DNA of 64,000 bases. Origin: Aliagarivorans taiwanensis DSM 22990 (GTDB lineage Bacteria; Pseudomonadota; Gammaproteobacteria; Enterobacterales; Celerinatantimonadaceae). The stretch spans positions 62,001-126,000 of the forward strand of contig NZ_AUBZ01000005.1 in the NCBI RefSeq assembly GCF_000429505.1. Direction: 5' to 3'. The notes under the pieces are model-generated. The model worked only from the letters and a program-made list of their open reading frames with translations. It was not told the origin of the DNA and did no database searches. How positions within the stretch are numbered: the first letter of the stretch is position 1; each line of letters begins with the position of its first letter. This document shows positions 1-7,727 of this stretch, piece after piece. A program made the position numbers and the translations under genes.

Positions 1-250
1 CTTGTTGGTGGTCTTTTTGGGTGGCCACAACTTTGGCACCCACACCAATCATCAGGCCCGAAGGCATGGTGGTGTTTTGCGAAGAACGACCGCCCGGTTG
101 GTTGATGGTTTGGTACAGCAAGTCTTCAAACACGGCGCGGGATTTTTTGTAACCCACGGTGCTGGCATTCGCCAGGTTGTTCGAAATTACCGAAACGTTG
201 GTTTGCTGGGCATCTAACCCTGTTTTACTAATCCAAAGTGCAGGATGCAT
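1..250 (-). CDS. flgG: Flagellar distal rod protein FlgG, N-terminal part (cut by window edge)
   Basis: Only the first 83 codons are present; the gene runs off the left edge. The ATG at 248-250 opens with [16 protein letters not shown], followed by the rod/hook signature [15 protein letters not shown] shared by FlgB, C, E, F and G, then [14 protein letters not shown], which is specific to FlgG. FlgG forms the distal, straight part of the flagellar rod in the periplasm and is exported by the flagellar type III apparatus. It lies 16 bases after flgF and should be on the same transcript, driven from the sigma-54 site before flgF. Very sure of identity; length and C-terminus cannot be judged. Confidence 0.95.
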   Translation of the reverse strand, partial: MHPALWISKTGLDAQQTNVSVISNNLANASTVGYKKSRAVFEDLLYQTINQPGGRSSQNTTMPSGLMIGVGAKVVATQKDHQQ

Positions 251-266
251 AATTTACTCCTTGATC

Positions 267-1013
267 CTAGGTTAGACGCAGCAGGCTGCTTGCTGCTCGG
301 TCATTCTCATCGGCGGTTTTCATCATTTTTACTTGCATCTCAAACTGCCGCTGTAAACTAATCATGTGGGTCATTTCCTGAACGGGATTGACGTTACTTG
401 CTTCTAACGCGCCTTTAATCACCCCCACGGTGGCATCGGGTACAATGCCTTGGCCATCGGTACGACGGAACAAGCCATCTTCCCCTTTGGTCAACGCCGC
501 ATAGTCTGGGCGGCTAAGCTTGATGCGGTTGATCTCTTCCAGCGCATCAGGCAGTGCGCCTTCAGGGCGGATCTCAACCGTACCGTCTTCGTGGATCTGC
601 AGTTTCTCAACCGGCAGAGGAATGATAATTGGCGCGTCTTGGTTACCCAGTACCGGCTGCCCTGAGCTGGTCTGCAATACCCCGGCTGGCGAGATAGTAA
701 AGTTACCGTTGCGGGTTAACGCTTCCTGACCATCTTTATCCTGAATCGAAATCCAACCATCGCCCTTAATAGCAACGTCAAGATCTCGACCAGTGGTTCG
801 GATCCCTCCCCCTTCAAAGTTCTGGGTGGGACGCTCGGTCATAGCAAATACCCGAGAAGGCATGCCCGGCCCAAAGGCCTGCATGGTTCTGGCGTTTTCC
901 AAGTCCGCTTTGAAACCGGTGGTATTCGCATTGGCAAGGTTGTTACCCCTTACCGAAAGCGAATGCATGTTCTGCTTTGCCCCGGTCATCGCGATATACA
1001 GCAAGTTGTCCAT
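267..1013 (-). CDS. flgF: Flagellar proximal rod protein FlgF
   Basis: This 248-residue protein has the FlgF opening MDNLLYIAMTGAKQ and the N-terminal rod motif GNNLANANTTGFKADL at about residues 23-38. The C-terminal export and assembly motif around SNVNPVQEMTHMISLQRQFE is the usual one for the family. FlgF is a rod subunit between FlgB/C and FlgG. The ATG at 1011-1013 has an AAGGA ribosome site seven bases upstream. It starts a new transcription unit: a terminator (1131-1161) ends flgE and a sigma-54 promoter (1054-1069) lies just before flgF. Length is normal for the family. Confidence 0.95.
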   Translation of the reverse strand: MDNLLYIAMTGAKQNMHSLSVRGNNLANANTTGFKADLENARTMQAFGPGMPSRVFAMTERPTQNFEGGGIRTTGRDLDVAIKGDGWISIQDKDGQEALTRNGNFTISPAGVLQTSSGQPVLGNQDAPIIIPLPVEKLQIHEDGTVEIRPEGALPDALEEINRIKLSRPDYAALTKGEDGLFRRTDGQGIVPDATVGVIKGALEASNVNPVQEMTHMISLQRQFEMQVKMMKTADENDRAASSLLRLT

Positions 1014-1053
1014 TTTTTTTCCTTCGTCAAATGACTGACTTTTTTATGGAAAA

Positions 1054-1069
1054 TGCAAGCTTGATGCCA
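1054..1069 (-). promoter_or_regulatory. Sigma-54 promoter for flgF-flgG
   Basis: Read on the minus strand the site is TGGCAT-CAAGC-TTGCA, which fits the RpoN consensus TGGCAC-N5-TTGCW with one change in the -24 element. It lies about 40 bases before the flgF ATG and downstream of the flgE terminator, so it can start a separate flgFG transcript. Sigma-54 control of rod and hook genes is standard in polarly flagellated Vibrio, Pseudomonas and Shewanella. Confidence 0.75.
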
Positions 1070-1130
1070 AGGAGAGAAAGGAATAGTAATTACTGGAATT
1101 ATTTAGGGTTTTTAATAACTTACGGCGCCA

Positions 1131-1161
1131 GAAAAAACAAACGGGAGGCCGAGGCCTCCCG
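1131..1161 (-). terminator. Rho-independent terminator after flgE
   Basis: An 8-bp perfect stem, CGGGAGGC with GCCTCCCG and a four-base loop, lies at 1142-1161. On the minus strand it is followed by TTTGTTTTTTC. It begins 21 bases after the flgE stop codon, so it closes the flgBCDE transcript before flgF. Confidence 0.85.
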
Positions 1162-1182
1162 CTATTCGTCGCTACAGTCAGA

Positions 1183-2508
1183 TTAACGGATCTGGATGAT
1201 GGTTTGTTGCAAGGTGGAGTTCACTTCCAGCGCTCGCGAGTTCGCCTGGAAGTTACGCTGGGCGCTAATCAGGTTTACCAGCTGCTCGGTCAGATTAACG
1301 TTGGCCTGCTCTAGCGAGGCCGAGTTGATCTTACCAAAGGTACCGGTATTCGCTTCACCAGCAATCGCCTCACCACTTCGCTGAGTTTGCTGCCATGCGG
1401 TGTCGCCAATCTGGCCCAGACCTTGGTTGTTGTTAAACTGAGCCACCGCCACTTTGGCGATATTGGTCGTGGTACCATTTGAGTAAGAAGCTACCACCAG
1501 ACCCTCTGGGCTAATATCGATACCGGTCAGTTTACCTACGGTAGAACCATTTTGAGATAGGTCGCTAACCTCAAAGGCGGAGTTGAACTGGGTTACGTTG
1601 CCGTAGTTAAACAGGAGCTGTTGGGTAGATTCAACAGAACCAGTCACCGGGTCCCAAACACCACCAATATTACCTAACTCCTCAGTCTCGATAACCGCTG
1701 GATCTTGGTTTGCTAACTGACCAGAGCTATCAAACGTCAACACAGCTGCATCAGGAATAGTTGTATTAGGGTTGCCAGGGTCAGGGGTAATATTGTTAGT
1801 ACTGTTATCGATGTTTACGGGCTCCCCATCAACATAGACAAACTTGTACCAAGTATTTGCAGTAGTCTGGTCTTTCACAAAGTACGTTTCTGCAACGTGG
1901 GCCCCACCTTGACTGTCATACACTGTGACCGAAGTTGCAGATGTATAAGTATCACTATCAGCAGGGTTAAAAAATGTAACATCATGACTGGTTCCATTGG
2001 ATGGCAGGTTAAAGCTCATACCAATGTCTGTGGTCATAGTGGGCGTTCCCACTTCAGCGCTAATCTGAATGGGGCGTGTTGCCGCCATACTTACCGCAGA
2101 TGGCGTTCCACTAGAGTTTACAGTGTACCCCTGTAAGAAATCACCCTGCGAGTTAACAATAAAGTTCTCCGAGTTCAGCTTAAAGGCACCAGCGCGGGTA
2201 AACTCGCGAGTCTGAGTGGTTAGGTCAGACGCGGTAACAAAGAAGCCTTCGCCGCTAATCGCCAAATCCAGCGAGTTCTGGGTGAACTGCAAGCTACCTT
2301 GTTGGAACTGCTGGGCCACATCGATGGTTTTTACACCGTTACCTACCGCGGTTTGGGCGTTGGTAAAAATCGAGGTGGCGTACACATCGGCAAACTCAGC
2401 ACGCGACTCCTTAAAGCCCACAGTGTTAACGTTCGCGATGTTGTTCGCGGTAACGTCCAGATCTTTTTGCGAGGCGTTTACCCCACTTAGAGCGATATTA
2501 AATGACAT
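1183..2508 (-). CDS. flgE: Flagellar hook protein FlgE
   Basis: This 441-residue protein is the hook subunit, polymerised outside the cell as the universal joint of the flagellum. It begins MSFNIALSGVNASQKDLDV with the rod/hook motif ANNIANVNTVGFKESRAEF, and ends with the family C-terminal coil NVNLTEQLVNLISAQRNFQ. The central part is Thr/Asn/Ser-rich and variable, as expected for the exposed hook domains. An AGGAG ribosome site precedes the ATG. It is the last gene of flgBCDE, before a strong terminator. Length is in the normal range (about 400-450). Confidence 0.96.
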   Translation of the reverse strand: MSFNIALSGVNASQKDLDVTANNIANVNTVGFKESRAEFADVYATSIFTNAQTAVGNGVKTIDVAQQFQQGSLQFTQNSLDLAISGEGFFVTASDLTTQTREFTRAGAFKLNSENFIVNSQGDFLQGYTVNSSGTPSAVSMAATRPIQISAEVGTPTMTTDIGMSFNLPSNGTSHDVTFFNPADSDTYTSATSVTVYDSQGGAHVAETYFVKDQTTANTWYKFVYVDGEPVNIDNSTNNITPDPGNPNTTIPDAAVLTFDSSGQLANQDPAVIETEELGNIGGVWDPVTGSVESTQQLLFNYGNVTQFNSAFEVSDLSQNGSTVGKLTGIDISPEGLVVASYSNGTTTNIAKVAVAQFNNNQGLGQIGDTAWQQTQRSGEAIAGEANTGTFGKINSASLEQANVNLTEQLVNLISAQRNFQANSRALEVNSTLQQTIIQIR

Positions 2509-2539
2509 CTCTCAATCTCCTATCTTTCTTTTATTGGGG

Positions 2540-3214
2540 TTATCCCTTCGCGACTTCCAGCACATCATTCATAGAGATGCCGCCCAAGCCATTTAGATTC
2601 ACTACTACACCCGAGGTCGAACTACCCAGGCTCACGCTACCCACATCTGCATAGGTAGCCGTTGGCAAAGTGGTTTGCTTGCCACCTTGGGTTGCCGATA
2701 CCGTTACGTTGTAAATACCTGCAGGAGCGACGCTGCCATCGGCCAGTGTGCCGTCCCACTCAAATTTAAGGTTGCCGGCGCCGCCTTCCATCGGAATGGT
2801 CGCCACCGTTTCACCCACGCTGTTCTCGACGGTCACGCTCACATTACTGACATCTGAGCTGGCCACCGCCACACCCGAGAAGCCTGTGCCATCGCTATAG
2901 CCGTAATCCAGAGGTACCAGTACTTGTTGGCCTACCAAGGTGGATGCTTGCAACGCGGCTTGAGAGTTCATAATGGAGTTCAAGTCATCCATTTTCTTGC
3001 CAAGCTCAACGATCCCTTCCGAGGTTTGGAAAGACGACATCTGGGCAATCATCTCGGCGTTGTCCACCGGTTTACTCGGATCTTGGTATTGCAACTGGGT
3101 GGTCAGCAGCGAGAAGAAGTCTTCTTGGTCAAGCTGCTGGCTCTGTTGCTCCGGAACAATTGATTCCGGCTCCCAATACAATCCACTATTTTGAAGAGGT
3201 GATACTGTTGACAC
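2540..3214 (-). CDS. flgD: Flagellar hook-capping protein FlgD
   Basis: FlgD is the temporary scaffold on which FlgE polymerises. The 224-residue product has the typical N-terminus with QEDFFSLLTTQLQYQDP and VDNAEMIAQMSSFQTSEGI at about residues 31-69. A C-terminal FlgD Ig-like (FLG-Ig) region follows, containing LKFEWDGTLADGSVAPAGIY. The start is a GTG at 3212-3214 with an AAGGAG site eight bases upstream; no in-frame ATG fits better. It lies between flgC and flgE in the conserved order. Confidence 0.95.
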   Translation of the reverse strand: MSTVSPLQNSGLYWEPESIVPEQQSQQLDQEDFFSLLTTQLQYQDPSKPVDNAEMIAQMSSFQTSEGIVELGKKMDDLNSIMNSQAALQASTLVGQQVLVPLDYGYSDGTGFSGVAVASSDVSNVSVTVENSVGETVATIPMEGGAGNLKFEWDGTLADGSVAPAGIYNVTVSATQGGKQTTLPTATYADVGSVSLGSSTSGVVVNLNGLGGISMNDVLEVAKG

Positions 3215-3224
3215 GCCCTACTCC

Positions 3225-3647
3225 TTAACTGTTACCGCGACCAAGGGTCAAGGTGCTGTTTAGCATCTGCTTGGCTGCTTCGGTGACCTGAACATTTGCC
3301 TGATAGTTGCGCGACGCACTCATCATGTCGGCCATCTCTTCAATCACATTCACATTCGGTTTGAAGATGTAGCCTTCTTCATTGGCCAGCGGGTGCTCGG
3401 GGTAGTACTCCATACGCAGCGGCGCATCGCTCTCAACGATACCGGCCACTTGTACACCCACAGAGTCAGCGCTGTGCTGGGCATTTTGCAGCTCAGCGGC
3501 AAACACTGGCTTGCGCGCACGATAGGTGCCCTCGGTGCTGTTGCTGATCGAGTCGGCGTTTGCCAAGTTACTGGCGGTGGTATTCAATCGAACAGATTGC
3601 GCCTTCATCGCTGAAGCACTTACATCAAATACTCTGAAAAAACTCAT
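3225..3647 (-). CDS. flgC: Flagellar proximal rod protein FlgC
   Basis: This 140-residue rod protein has the FlgC opening SFFRVFDVSASAMKAQSVR and the motif NTTASNLANADS. It ends with the C-terminal motif PNVNVIEEMADMMSASRNYQ, where NVNVIEEM is highly characteristic of FlgC. It sits two bases after the flgB stop and is co-transcribed with it. Identity is clear from motifs, length and gene order. Confidence 0.96.
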   Translation of the reverse strand: MSFFRVFDVSASAMKAQSVRLNTTASNLANADSISNSTEGTYRARKPVFAAELQNAQHSADSVGVQVAGIVESDAPLRMEYYPEHPLANEEGYIFKPNVNVIEEMADMMSASRNYQANVQVTEAAKQMLNSTLTLGRGNS

Positions 3648-3649
3648 GA

Positions 3650-4048
3650 TTACTGTCCTTTAATTGACTTTTGCAAACCACTGAACTTGGAATTCAGGAA
3701 GGTAATACCCGCTTGGTACTCCAAACCGTTCTGCATGAACATGGCCTTTTCCTGCTGCATATCGACAGTGTTGCCATCACCGGTGTCTGGCTGATCGGGA
3801 ACCCGATAGCCTTGATCCAGAGGACGCATCTTGCCAGCAGTCAGGTGGCCTTCATGGGTAGTCGCTAACCGAAAGGCTTGCTGCCCACTCTTCGCCTGTG
3901 CCATCGCTTTTTTGAAGTCAATGTCTTGCGCTTTGTAATGTGGGGTATCGGCGTTGGCGATGTTACTCGCTAGCACTTCTGAGCGGCGGGCTCGCACGCC
4001 AATTGTGTGTTGATGTACGCCAAGTGCTTTATCAAATGAAATTGCCAT
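3650..4048 (-). CDS. flgB: Flagellar basal-body rod protein FlgB
   Basis: This 132-residue protein is the most membrane-proximal rod component. It begins MAISFDKALGVHQHTIG and carries RRSEVLASNIANADTPHYKAQDID, the hallmark FlgB motif. GNTVDMQQEKAMFMQNGLEYQ matches the FlgB C-terminal half. It is the first gene of flgBCDE and has a sigma-54 promoter 33-48 bases upstream of its start. Confidence 0.96.
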   Translation of the reverse strand: MAISFDKALGVHQHTIGVRARRSEVLASNIANADTPHYKAQDIDFKKAMAQAKSGQQAFRLATTHEGHLTAGKMRPLDQGYRVPDQPDTGDGNTVDMQQEKAMFMQNGLEYQAGITFLNSKFSGLQKSIKGQ

Positions 4049-4080
4049 AGTTACCTCACATTGTGTCTCGAGGTATATCT

Positions 4081-4096
4081 AGCAACCGTTATGCCA
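4081..4096 (-). promoter_or_regulatory. Sigma-54 promoter for flgBCDE
   Basis: On the minus strand the sequence reads TGGCAT-AACGG-TTGCT, matching TGGCAC-N5-TTGCW with one deviation. It lies in the 163-base gap between cheR and flgB and points at flgB, so flgBCDE can be expressed separately from cheVR. Confidence 0.75.
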
Positions 4097-4211
4097 AGTT
4101 TTATTGACGCTGTATTTCTGGGGGTTTAGCAGGATGTGCCGCCCACCCTAGTCTGATGAAGGAGGGGGAAGCGGCAAGGGGCGGCAAACATTGCCCCTGA
4201 TAGGTAATCGC

Positions 4212-5033
4212 TTATTTTAGCTTGTAAACTATGCCTGGGTGGCAACGGATCATCTCAAAGGCATCAGTCAGGCCGGTAATCGACTCCGACGCCCCAAGCA
4301 TCAAGTAACCGCCGGGGTTTAAGGCCTTAGCGAACTGATTAAGGATCTTCGATTTCACTTCGGCGTTAAAGTAGATCAGTACATTGCGGCAAAAGATAAT
4401 GTCGAACTTGCCCATTAGCGCATAGCTATCCAGCAAATTTAAGGCTCGAAAGTTTACGTGCTGTTTAACTTTCGCATTCACCTGATAACGACCATTATCG
4501 GCAGGTTCAAAAAACTGACGCTTGCGCTCCGGCGACAAACCACGGTTAAGCGCCAAAGAATCGTAGATACCCTGTTTACAGTGATCGAGCATCGACGGAG
4601 AGATGTCGGTTCCCACCACCTGCACGCCCTTAATCATACCTGGCCGCTTGCTTTGGAACTCCATCGAAGACATCACGATAGAATATGGTTCCTGCCCCGA
4701 CGAACACGCCGCAGACCAGATCTTCACCGGCCGCGCCAAGCCTTTAAACTCAGGCAGTAGCTTTTCGCCTAGCAATTGGAAGGGATATGTATCACGAAAC
4801 CACAGCGTTTCGTTGGTGGTCATCGCATCGACTACAGCGGCGCGCAGATCGCGCTCACGCAGACTCATCGAGCGCTGAACCAGCTCATTCAAGCTGGCAA
4901 TGTCAAACTTAGCCATCAAAGGCGAAAGACGGCTTTTTACCAAGTACTGCTTATTTGCCCCCAAAACAATTCCGCACTGCTGTTCCAGGAATGCGCAGAA
5001 CTGTTTGTAGACATCTTCGGTTAAATTTCTCAA
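4212..5033 (-). CDS. cheR: Chemotaxis protein methyltransferase CheR
   Basis: CheR methylates glutamates of chemoreceptors using S-adenosylmethionine, setting adaptation against CheB. The 273-residue product has the all-helical N-terminal CheR domain (about 1-80), then the methyltransferase domain with WSAACSSGQEPYSIVM at about residues 105-120. VVGTDIS (SAM ribose contact) and FDIIFCRNVLIYF follow. It lies 32 bases after cheV and upstream of flgB, the order seen in Vibrio and Shewanella. There is no C-terminal TPR extension, so this is the short classical form. Confidence 0.95.
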   Translation of the reverse strand: MRNLTEDVYKQFCAFLEQQCGIVLGANKQYLVKSRLSPLMAKFDIASLNELVQRSMSLRERDLRAAVVDAMTTNETLWFRDTYPFQLLGEKLLPEFKGLARPVKIWSAACSSGQEPYSIVMSSMEFQSKRPGMIKGVQVVGTDISPSMLDHCKQGIYDSLALNRGLSPERKRQFFEPADNGRYQVNAKVKQHVNFRALNLLDSYALMGKFDIIFCRNVLIYFNAEVKSKILNQFAKALNPGGYLMLGASESITGLTDAFEMIRCHPGIVYKLK

Positions 5034-5065
5034 GATGCGGAATTCCGAAACTTAGGCATTAACAT

Positions 5066-5977
5066 CTATATAGACTTGCGCACGGCAGCGGCAAGTTCAT
5101 CTGGGTTAAACTTCGCGATAAAGTCGTTGGCCCCTACTTTTGTCACCATCGCCTGGTTGAACACACCACTAAGTGAAGTGTGCAAAATAATGTGCAGATC
5201 TTTTAGGTCAGGGTTGGCGCGTACCTCAGCGGTAAGGGTGTAACCATCCATCTCCGGCATCTCGATATCCGATATCACCAAGGCAATCTGATCTGTAATC
5301 GGCGCGTCTTGCGCCATCTTTAGCAACATATCGAGCGCATCTCGCCCATCTTTGCAAAGAATCACATCGACACCGAGTGACACCACCGCCTTTTTAACCT
5401 GATTCCGCGCCACCGATGAGTCATCAACCACCAAGATTTTCTTGTCCAGCTGAACGTTCTCAGCGGCCTCTTTGACGATCTCTTCGCTTACCGTGGTATC
5501 AACCGGCGAGATCTCATCAAGGATTTTTTCTACATCTAAGATAGAAACAAGCTCGTTGTCGACCTCGGTAACAGCCGTTAGGTAGTTGAACTTACCCGCG
5601 CCTTGTGGCGGTGGCAGAATATCTTCCCAGTTCATATTTACGATGCGCTCAACCGAATCGACCAAGAAGCCTTGTACGCTGCGGTTGTACTCAGAGATAA
5701 CAATGAAGCACTTGCTCAAGTCTTTGATGGCTGGGCCGCCGGTTGCAAGGCTGAGATCGATAACCGAGATGGTTTGCCCACGAATATGCGCAACCCCACG
5801 AATAACTGAATTCAACTTAGGTAAGGCTGTTAAAGGGGGGCATTGCAGCACCTCTTTTACTTTGAACACGTTAATACCATAACGCTGACGCCCAACCAAT
5901 TTAAACAGCAACAGCTCTAAGCGGTTTTGCCCCACGAGTTGCGTACGCTGATTAACTGAATCCAGAATCCCGGCCAT
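5066..5977 (-). CDS. cheV: Chemotaxis coupling protein CheV (CheW domain plus receiver)
   Basis: The 303-residue protein fuses an N-terminal CheW-like coupling domain (about 10-160; motifs GINVFKVKEVLQCP and GVAHIRGQTISVIDL) to a response-regulator receiver domain (about 175-303). The receiver has KILVVDDSS, the phospho-acceptor region VISDIEMPEMDGY and the switch region. CheV couples receptors to CheA and tunes signalling through its own phosphorylation. It is the first gene of cheVR and divergent from flgA across a 177-base gap. No clear promoter for cheV was recognised in that gap. Confidence 0.95.
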   Translation of the reverse strand: MAGILDSVNQRTQLVGQNRLELLLFKLVGRQRYGINVFKVKEVLQCPPLTALPKLNSVIRGVAHIRGQTISVIDLSLATGGPAIKDLSKCFIVISEYNRSVQGFLVDSVERIVNMNWEDILPPPQGAGKFNYLTAVTEVDNELVSILDVEKILDEISPVDTTVSEEIVKEAAENVQLDKKILVVDDSSVARNQVKKAVVSLGVDVILCKDGRDALDMLLKMAQDAPITDQIALVISDIEMPEMDGYTLTAEVRANPDLKDLHIILHTSLSGVFNQAMVTKVGANDFIAKFNPDELAAAVRKSI

Positions 5978-6002
5978 ATTAAAGGTCTCTCCTGACTAAA
6001 CA

Positions 6003-6018
6003 AGGCACTATATTTGCA
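6003..6018 (+). promoter_or_regulatory. Candidate sigma-54 promoter for flgA
   Basis: The plus-strand sequence AGGCAC-TATAT-TTGCA matches TGGCAC-N5-TTGCW except for the first base. It points toward flgA and would leave an untranslated leader of about 125 bases. Context (flagellar gene, other sigma-54 sites nearby) supports it. Confidence 0.6.
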
Positions 6019-6154
6019 AGCCCCTTGTTGATTTCATCGTCCATGCTCAGAACGTCGAGTCTTTGACGAAGATGTTCGTTCAATGTGTTGCAGACTACCT
6101 AAGCATAGACAAAAACCAAAGGGCTTTTAGTGATTTATCGGAATCAGTGCGGAT

Positions 6155-6832
6155 ATGATTAATTTTTTAGTGGTTGTCGCTGGTCTTTTAACCAGTTTCG
6201 TTAGTATCGCCTCTGACAAGCATGTAGAGCTGCAATCTCGTGCCGAAGCCTTTGTGGCGGAGTTCGTCGAGCAAGACCCAGCCACAAAAACCGAGCTCAC
6301 CGCCAACACCCTCGACCCGCGCACCCAAATCATTGACTGCCCTTCAGATTTTCAATTTGAGCTGGCCAGCGGCGAAGTGCGCCGTAACACCAGTGTGCTA
6401 GTTACCTGTGCTGAAGACATTAATTGGCGACTCTATATTCCGGTGCGTATCACTCAGTTGGTTGCGGCGGTCACGGTGGTCAAGAATCTCGATCCCGGCA
6501 CGACCCTCGACGCATCAACAGTTGAACTCAACTACGTGCCAAGTAACCTGGCCCGTGGCAACTACTATATAGACCCATCCGATCTGTTCGGCGCCAAGGT
6601 GAAGCGACAGCTGCGTAAAGACCGCGTAATTACCGGCCGCGACATCTGCATTGTTTGCAAAGACGACATCGTCAACATCTCTGCAGGCGTTGGCGGACTC
6701 AGCGTTTCGACCGAAGGGACAGCTTTGTCTGACGGCAGCTTGGGTGATAACATACGCATCAGAAACAACCAGTCACAGCGCATCGTTACAGGGCGTGTTG
6801 TCGGGTTGGGCCGGGTCAGCGTTAATTTTTAG
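6155..6832 (+). CDS. flgA: Flagellar P-ring assembly chaperone FlgA
   Basis: FlgA is a periplasmic chaperone for P-ring (FlgI) assembly. The 225-residue product has a short signal peptide (hydrophobic residues 3-18, cleavage after about SIAS). A FlgA N-terminal region follows, with a cysteine pair at IIDCPSD and LVTCAED. The C-terminal half is the SAF-type domain (NLDPGTTLDASTVEL, DRVITGRDI) ending QRIVTGRVVGLGRVSVNF. The ATG at 6155 has only a weak ribosome site. It is divergent from cheV and precedes flgM, as in Vibrio and Shewanella. Confidence 0.92.
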   Translation: MINFLVVVAGLLTSFVSIASDKHVELQSRAEAFVAEFVEQDPATKTELTANTLDPRTQIIDCPSDFQFELASGEVRRNTSVLVTCAEDINWRLYIPVRITQLVAAVTVVKNLDPGTTLDASTVELNYVPSNLARGNYYIDPSDLFGAKVKRQLRKDRVITGRDICIVCKDDIVNISAGVGGLSVSTEGTALSDGSLGDNIRIRNNQSQRIVTGRVVGLGRVSVNF

Positions 6833-6851
6833 GTTTTTCTCAAAAAAGTAG

Positions 6852-6878
6852 TAAAGTTAATTGAGGCAAGGCCGATAG
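6852..6878 (+). promoter_or_regulatory. Sigma-28 (FliA) promoter for flgM
   Basis: TAAAGTTA, an 11-base spacer and GCCGATAG match the FliA consensus TAAAGTTT-N11-GCCGATAA in 14 of 16 positions. It lies 42 bases before the flgM ATG. This lets flgM be transcribed by the sigma factor it inhibits, the classic late-gene feedback loop. Confidence 0.9.
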
Positions 6879-6920
6879 CTTTACTGAATACGAAGTACAT
6901 ATAAACTGTGGGGCGCCATA

Positions 6921-7238
6921 ATGGCTATCAATATTAACAACTTAAGCGGAAACCGCCCAAACCAGCTCGATACCAATCGAAGCGCTGAAAAAGGACAGCC
7001 TGGCCTAGATAAAGCCGAGGCAAAAGGGTCTACCGCCGCCCAGGATTCAGTAATGCTGACCGATGAAGCTCAACAACTGACTCGTATTCAGCAGAATCTA
7101 CTTAGCGACCCAGCTAACCGTAGTGAGAAGGTTGAAGCGCTCAAGCAAGCCGTTGCTGACGGCAGCTACAAAGTCGATGCCGACCAAGTAGCCAAGAAAA
7201 TGGGCGCTTTCGAAGGCGAACTCAATAAAGTTTTCTAA
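6921..7238 (+). CDS. flgM: Anti-sigma-28 factor FlgM
   Basis: FlgM binds and inhibits FliA until it is exported through the finished hook. The 105-residue, low-hydrophobicity protein begins MAININNLSGNRP and is disordered and rich in charged and Gln/Ala residues in the first half. The C-terminal FliA-binding helices run from about residue 45, with the ending DGSYKVDADQVAKKM typical of FlgM. The ATG is preceded by GGGG. A strong FliA promoter stands just upstream and flgN follows closely. Confidence 0.93.
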   Translation: MAININNLSGNRPNQLDTNRSAEKGQPGLDKAEAKGSTAAQDSVMLTDEAQQLTRIQQNLLSDPANRSEKVEALKQAVADGSYKVDADQVAKKMGAFEGELNKVF

Positions 7239-7250
7239 TCGGCCTTGGTG

Positions 7251-7664
7251 ATGTTAAGTAAGCTACTGGATACTCAAGAGCAGCAACTCACGTTGCTGCT
7301 TTCCTTGTTGGAAAAAGAAAATCAATCACTGGTTCAAGACGACATGAGCCAACTACAAGCCGTCACCAAGCAAAAACACGAACTGCTTGACGCCATCCAA
7401 CAAACCGATCAAGCCCTCGCCCAACACGCCGAACAGCTAAAAACCGACAGCGACCTCGCCAAGCGTGTTGAAGTGCTCCAGTCCCTGCTGAGCGAATGCC
7501 AACAGCATAACGAAGTCAATGGCGCACTAGTTAACGAAAGCCAAGAAAATGTAGAGCAACTTCGCCGCGTTGTAGACCAACTGCGTTTCGAAGACACATC
7601 TACCTATGACAAAGATGGTAAGAAGCATTCCAGTCAGCGCTCGGGGCGTGGGTTTAAGGCTTAG
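7251..7664 (+). CDS. flgN: Flagellar export chaperone FlgN
   Basis: FlgN escorts the hook-filament junction proteins FlgK and FlgL to the export gate. The product (about 137 residues) is almost entirely helical and coiled-coil, with the FlgN pattern LLDTQEQQLTLLLSLLEKEN at the N-terminus and QLQAVTKQKHELLDAI. The ATG at 7251 is chosen; a GTG at 7248 and a TTG at 7245 are also in frame and the ribosome site is poor, suggesting translational coupling to flgM 12 bases upstream. The gene ends before a rho-independent terminator. Confidence 0.88.
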   Translation: MLSKLLDTQEQQLTLLLSLLEKENQSLVQDDMSQLQAVTKQKHELLDAIQQTDQALAQHAEQLKTDSDLAKRVEVLQSLLSECQQHNEVNGALVNESQENVEQLRRVVDQLRFEDTSTYDKDGKKHSSQRSGRGFKA

Positions 7665-7689
7665 CCATTTAACCATTTTCGATCTAAGA

Positions 7690-7714
7690 AGGGATGGCAA
7701 TGCCATCCCTTTTG
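7690..7714 (+). terminator. Terminator after flgN
   Basis: The stem GGGATGG/CCATCCC (7691-7709), extended by flanking A/T pairs, is followed by TTTTGTT on the plus strand. It stands between the convergent flgN and pseudouridine synthase genes and ends the flgAMN transcript; the minus-strand tail is poorer in T. Confidence 0.8.
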
Positions 7715-7727
7715 TTATTCCAAGCCA

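Noticed and set aside
4140-4211. Possible terminator after cheR (stem AGGGGC/GCCCCT)
   Set aside because: Long loop and no T-run following on the minus strand; too weak to call.
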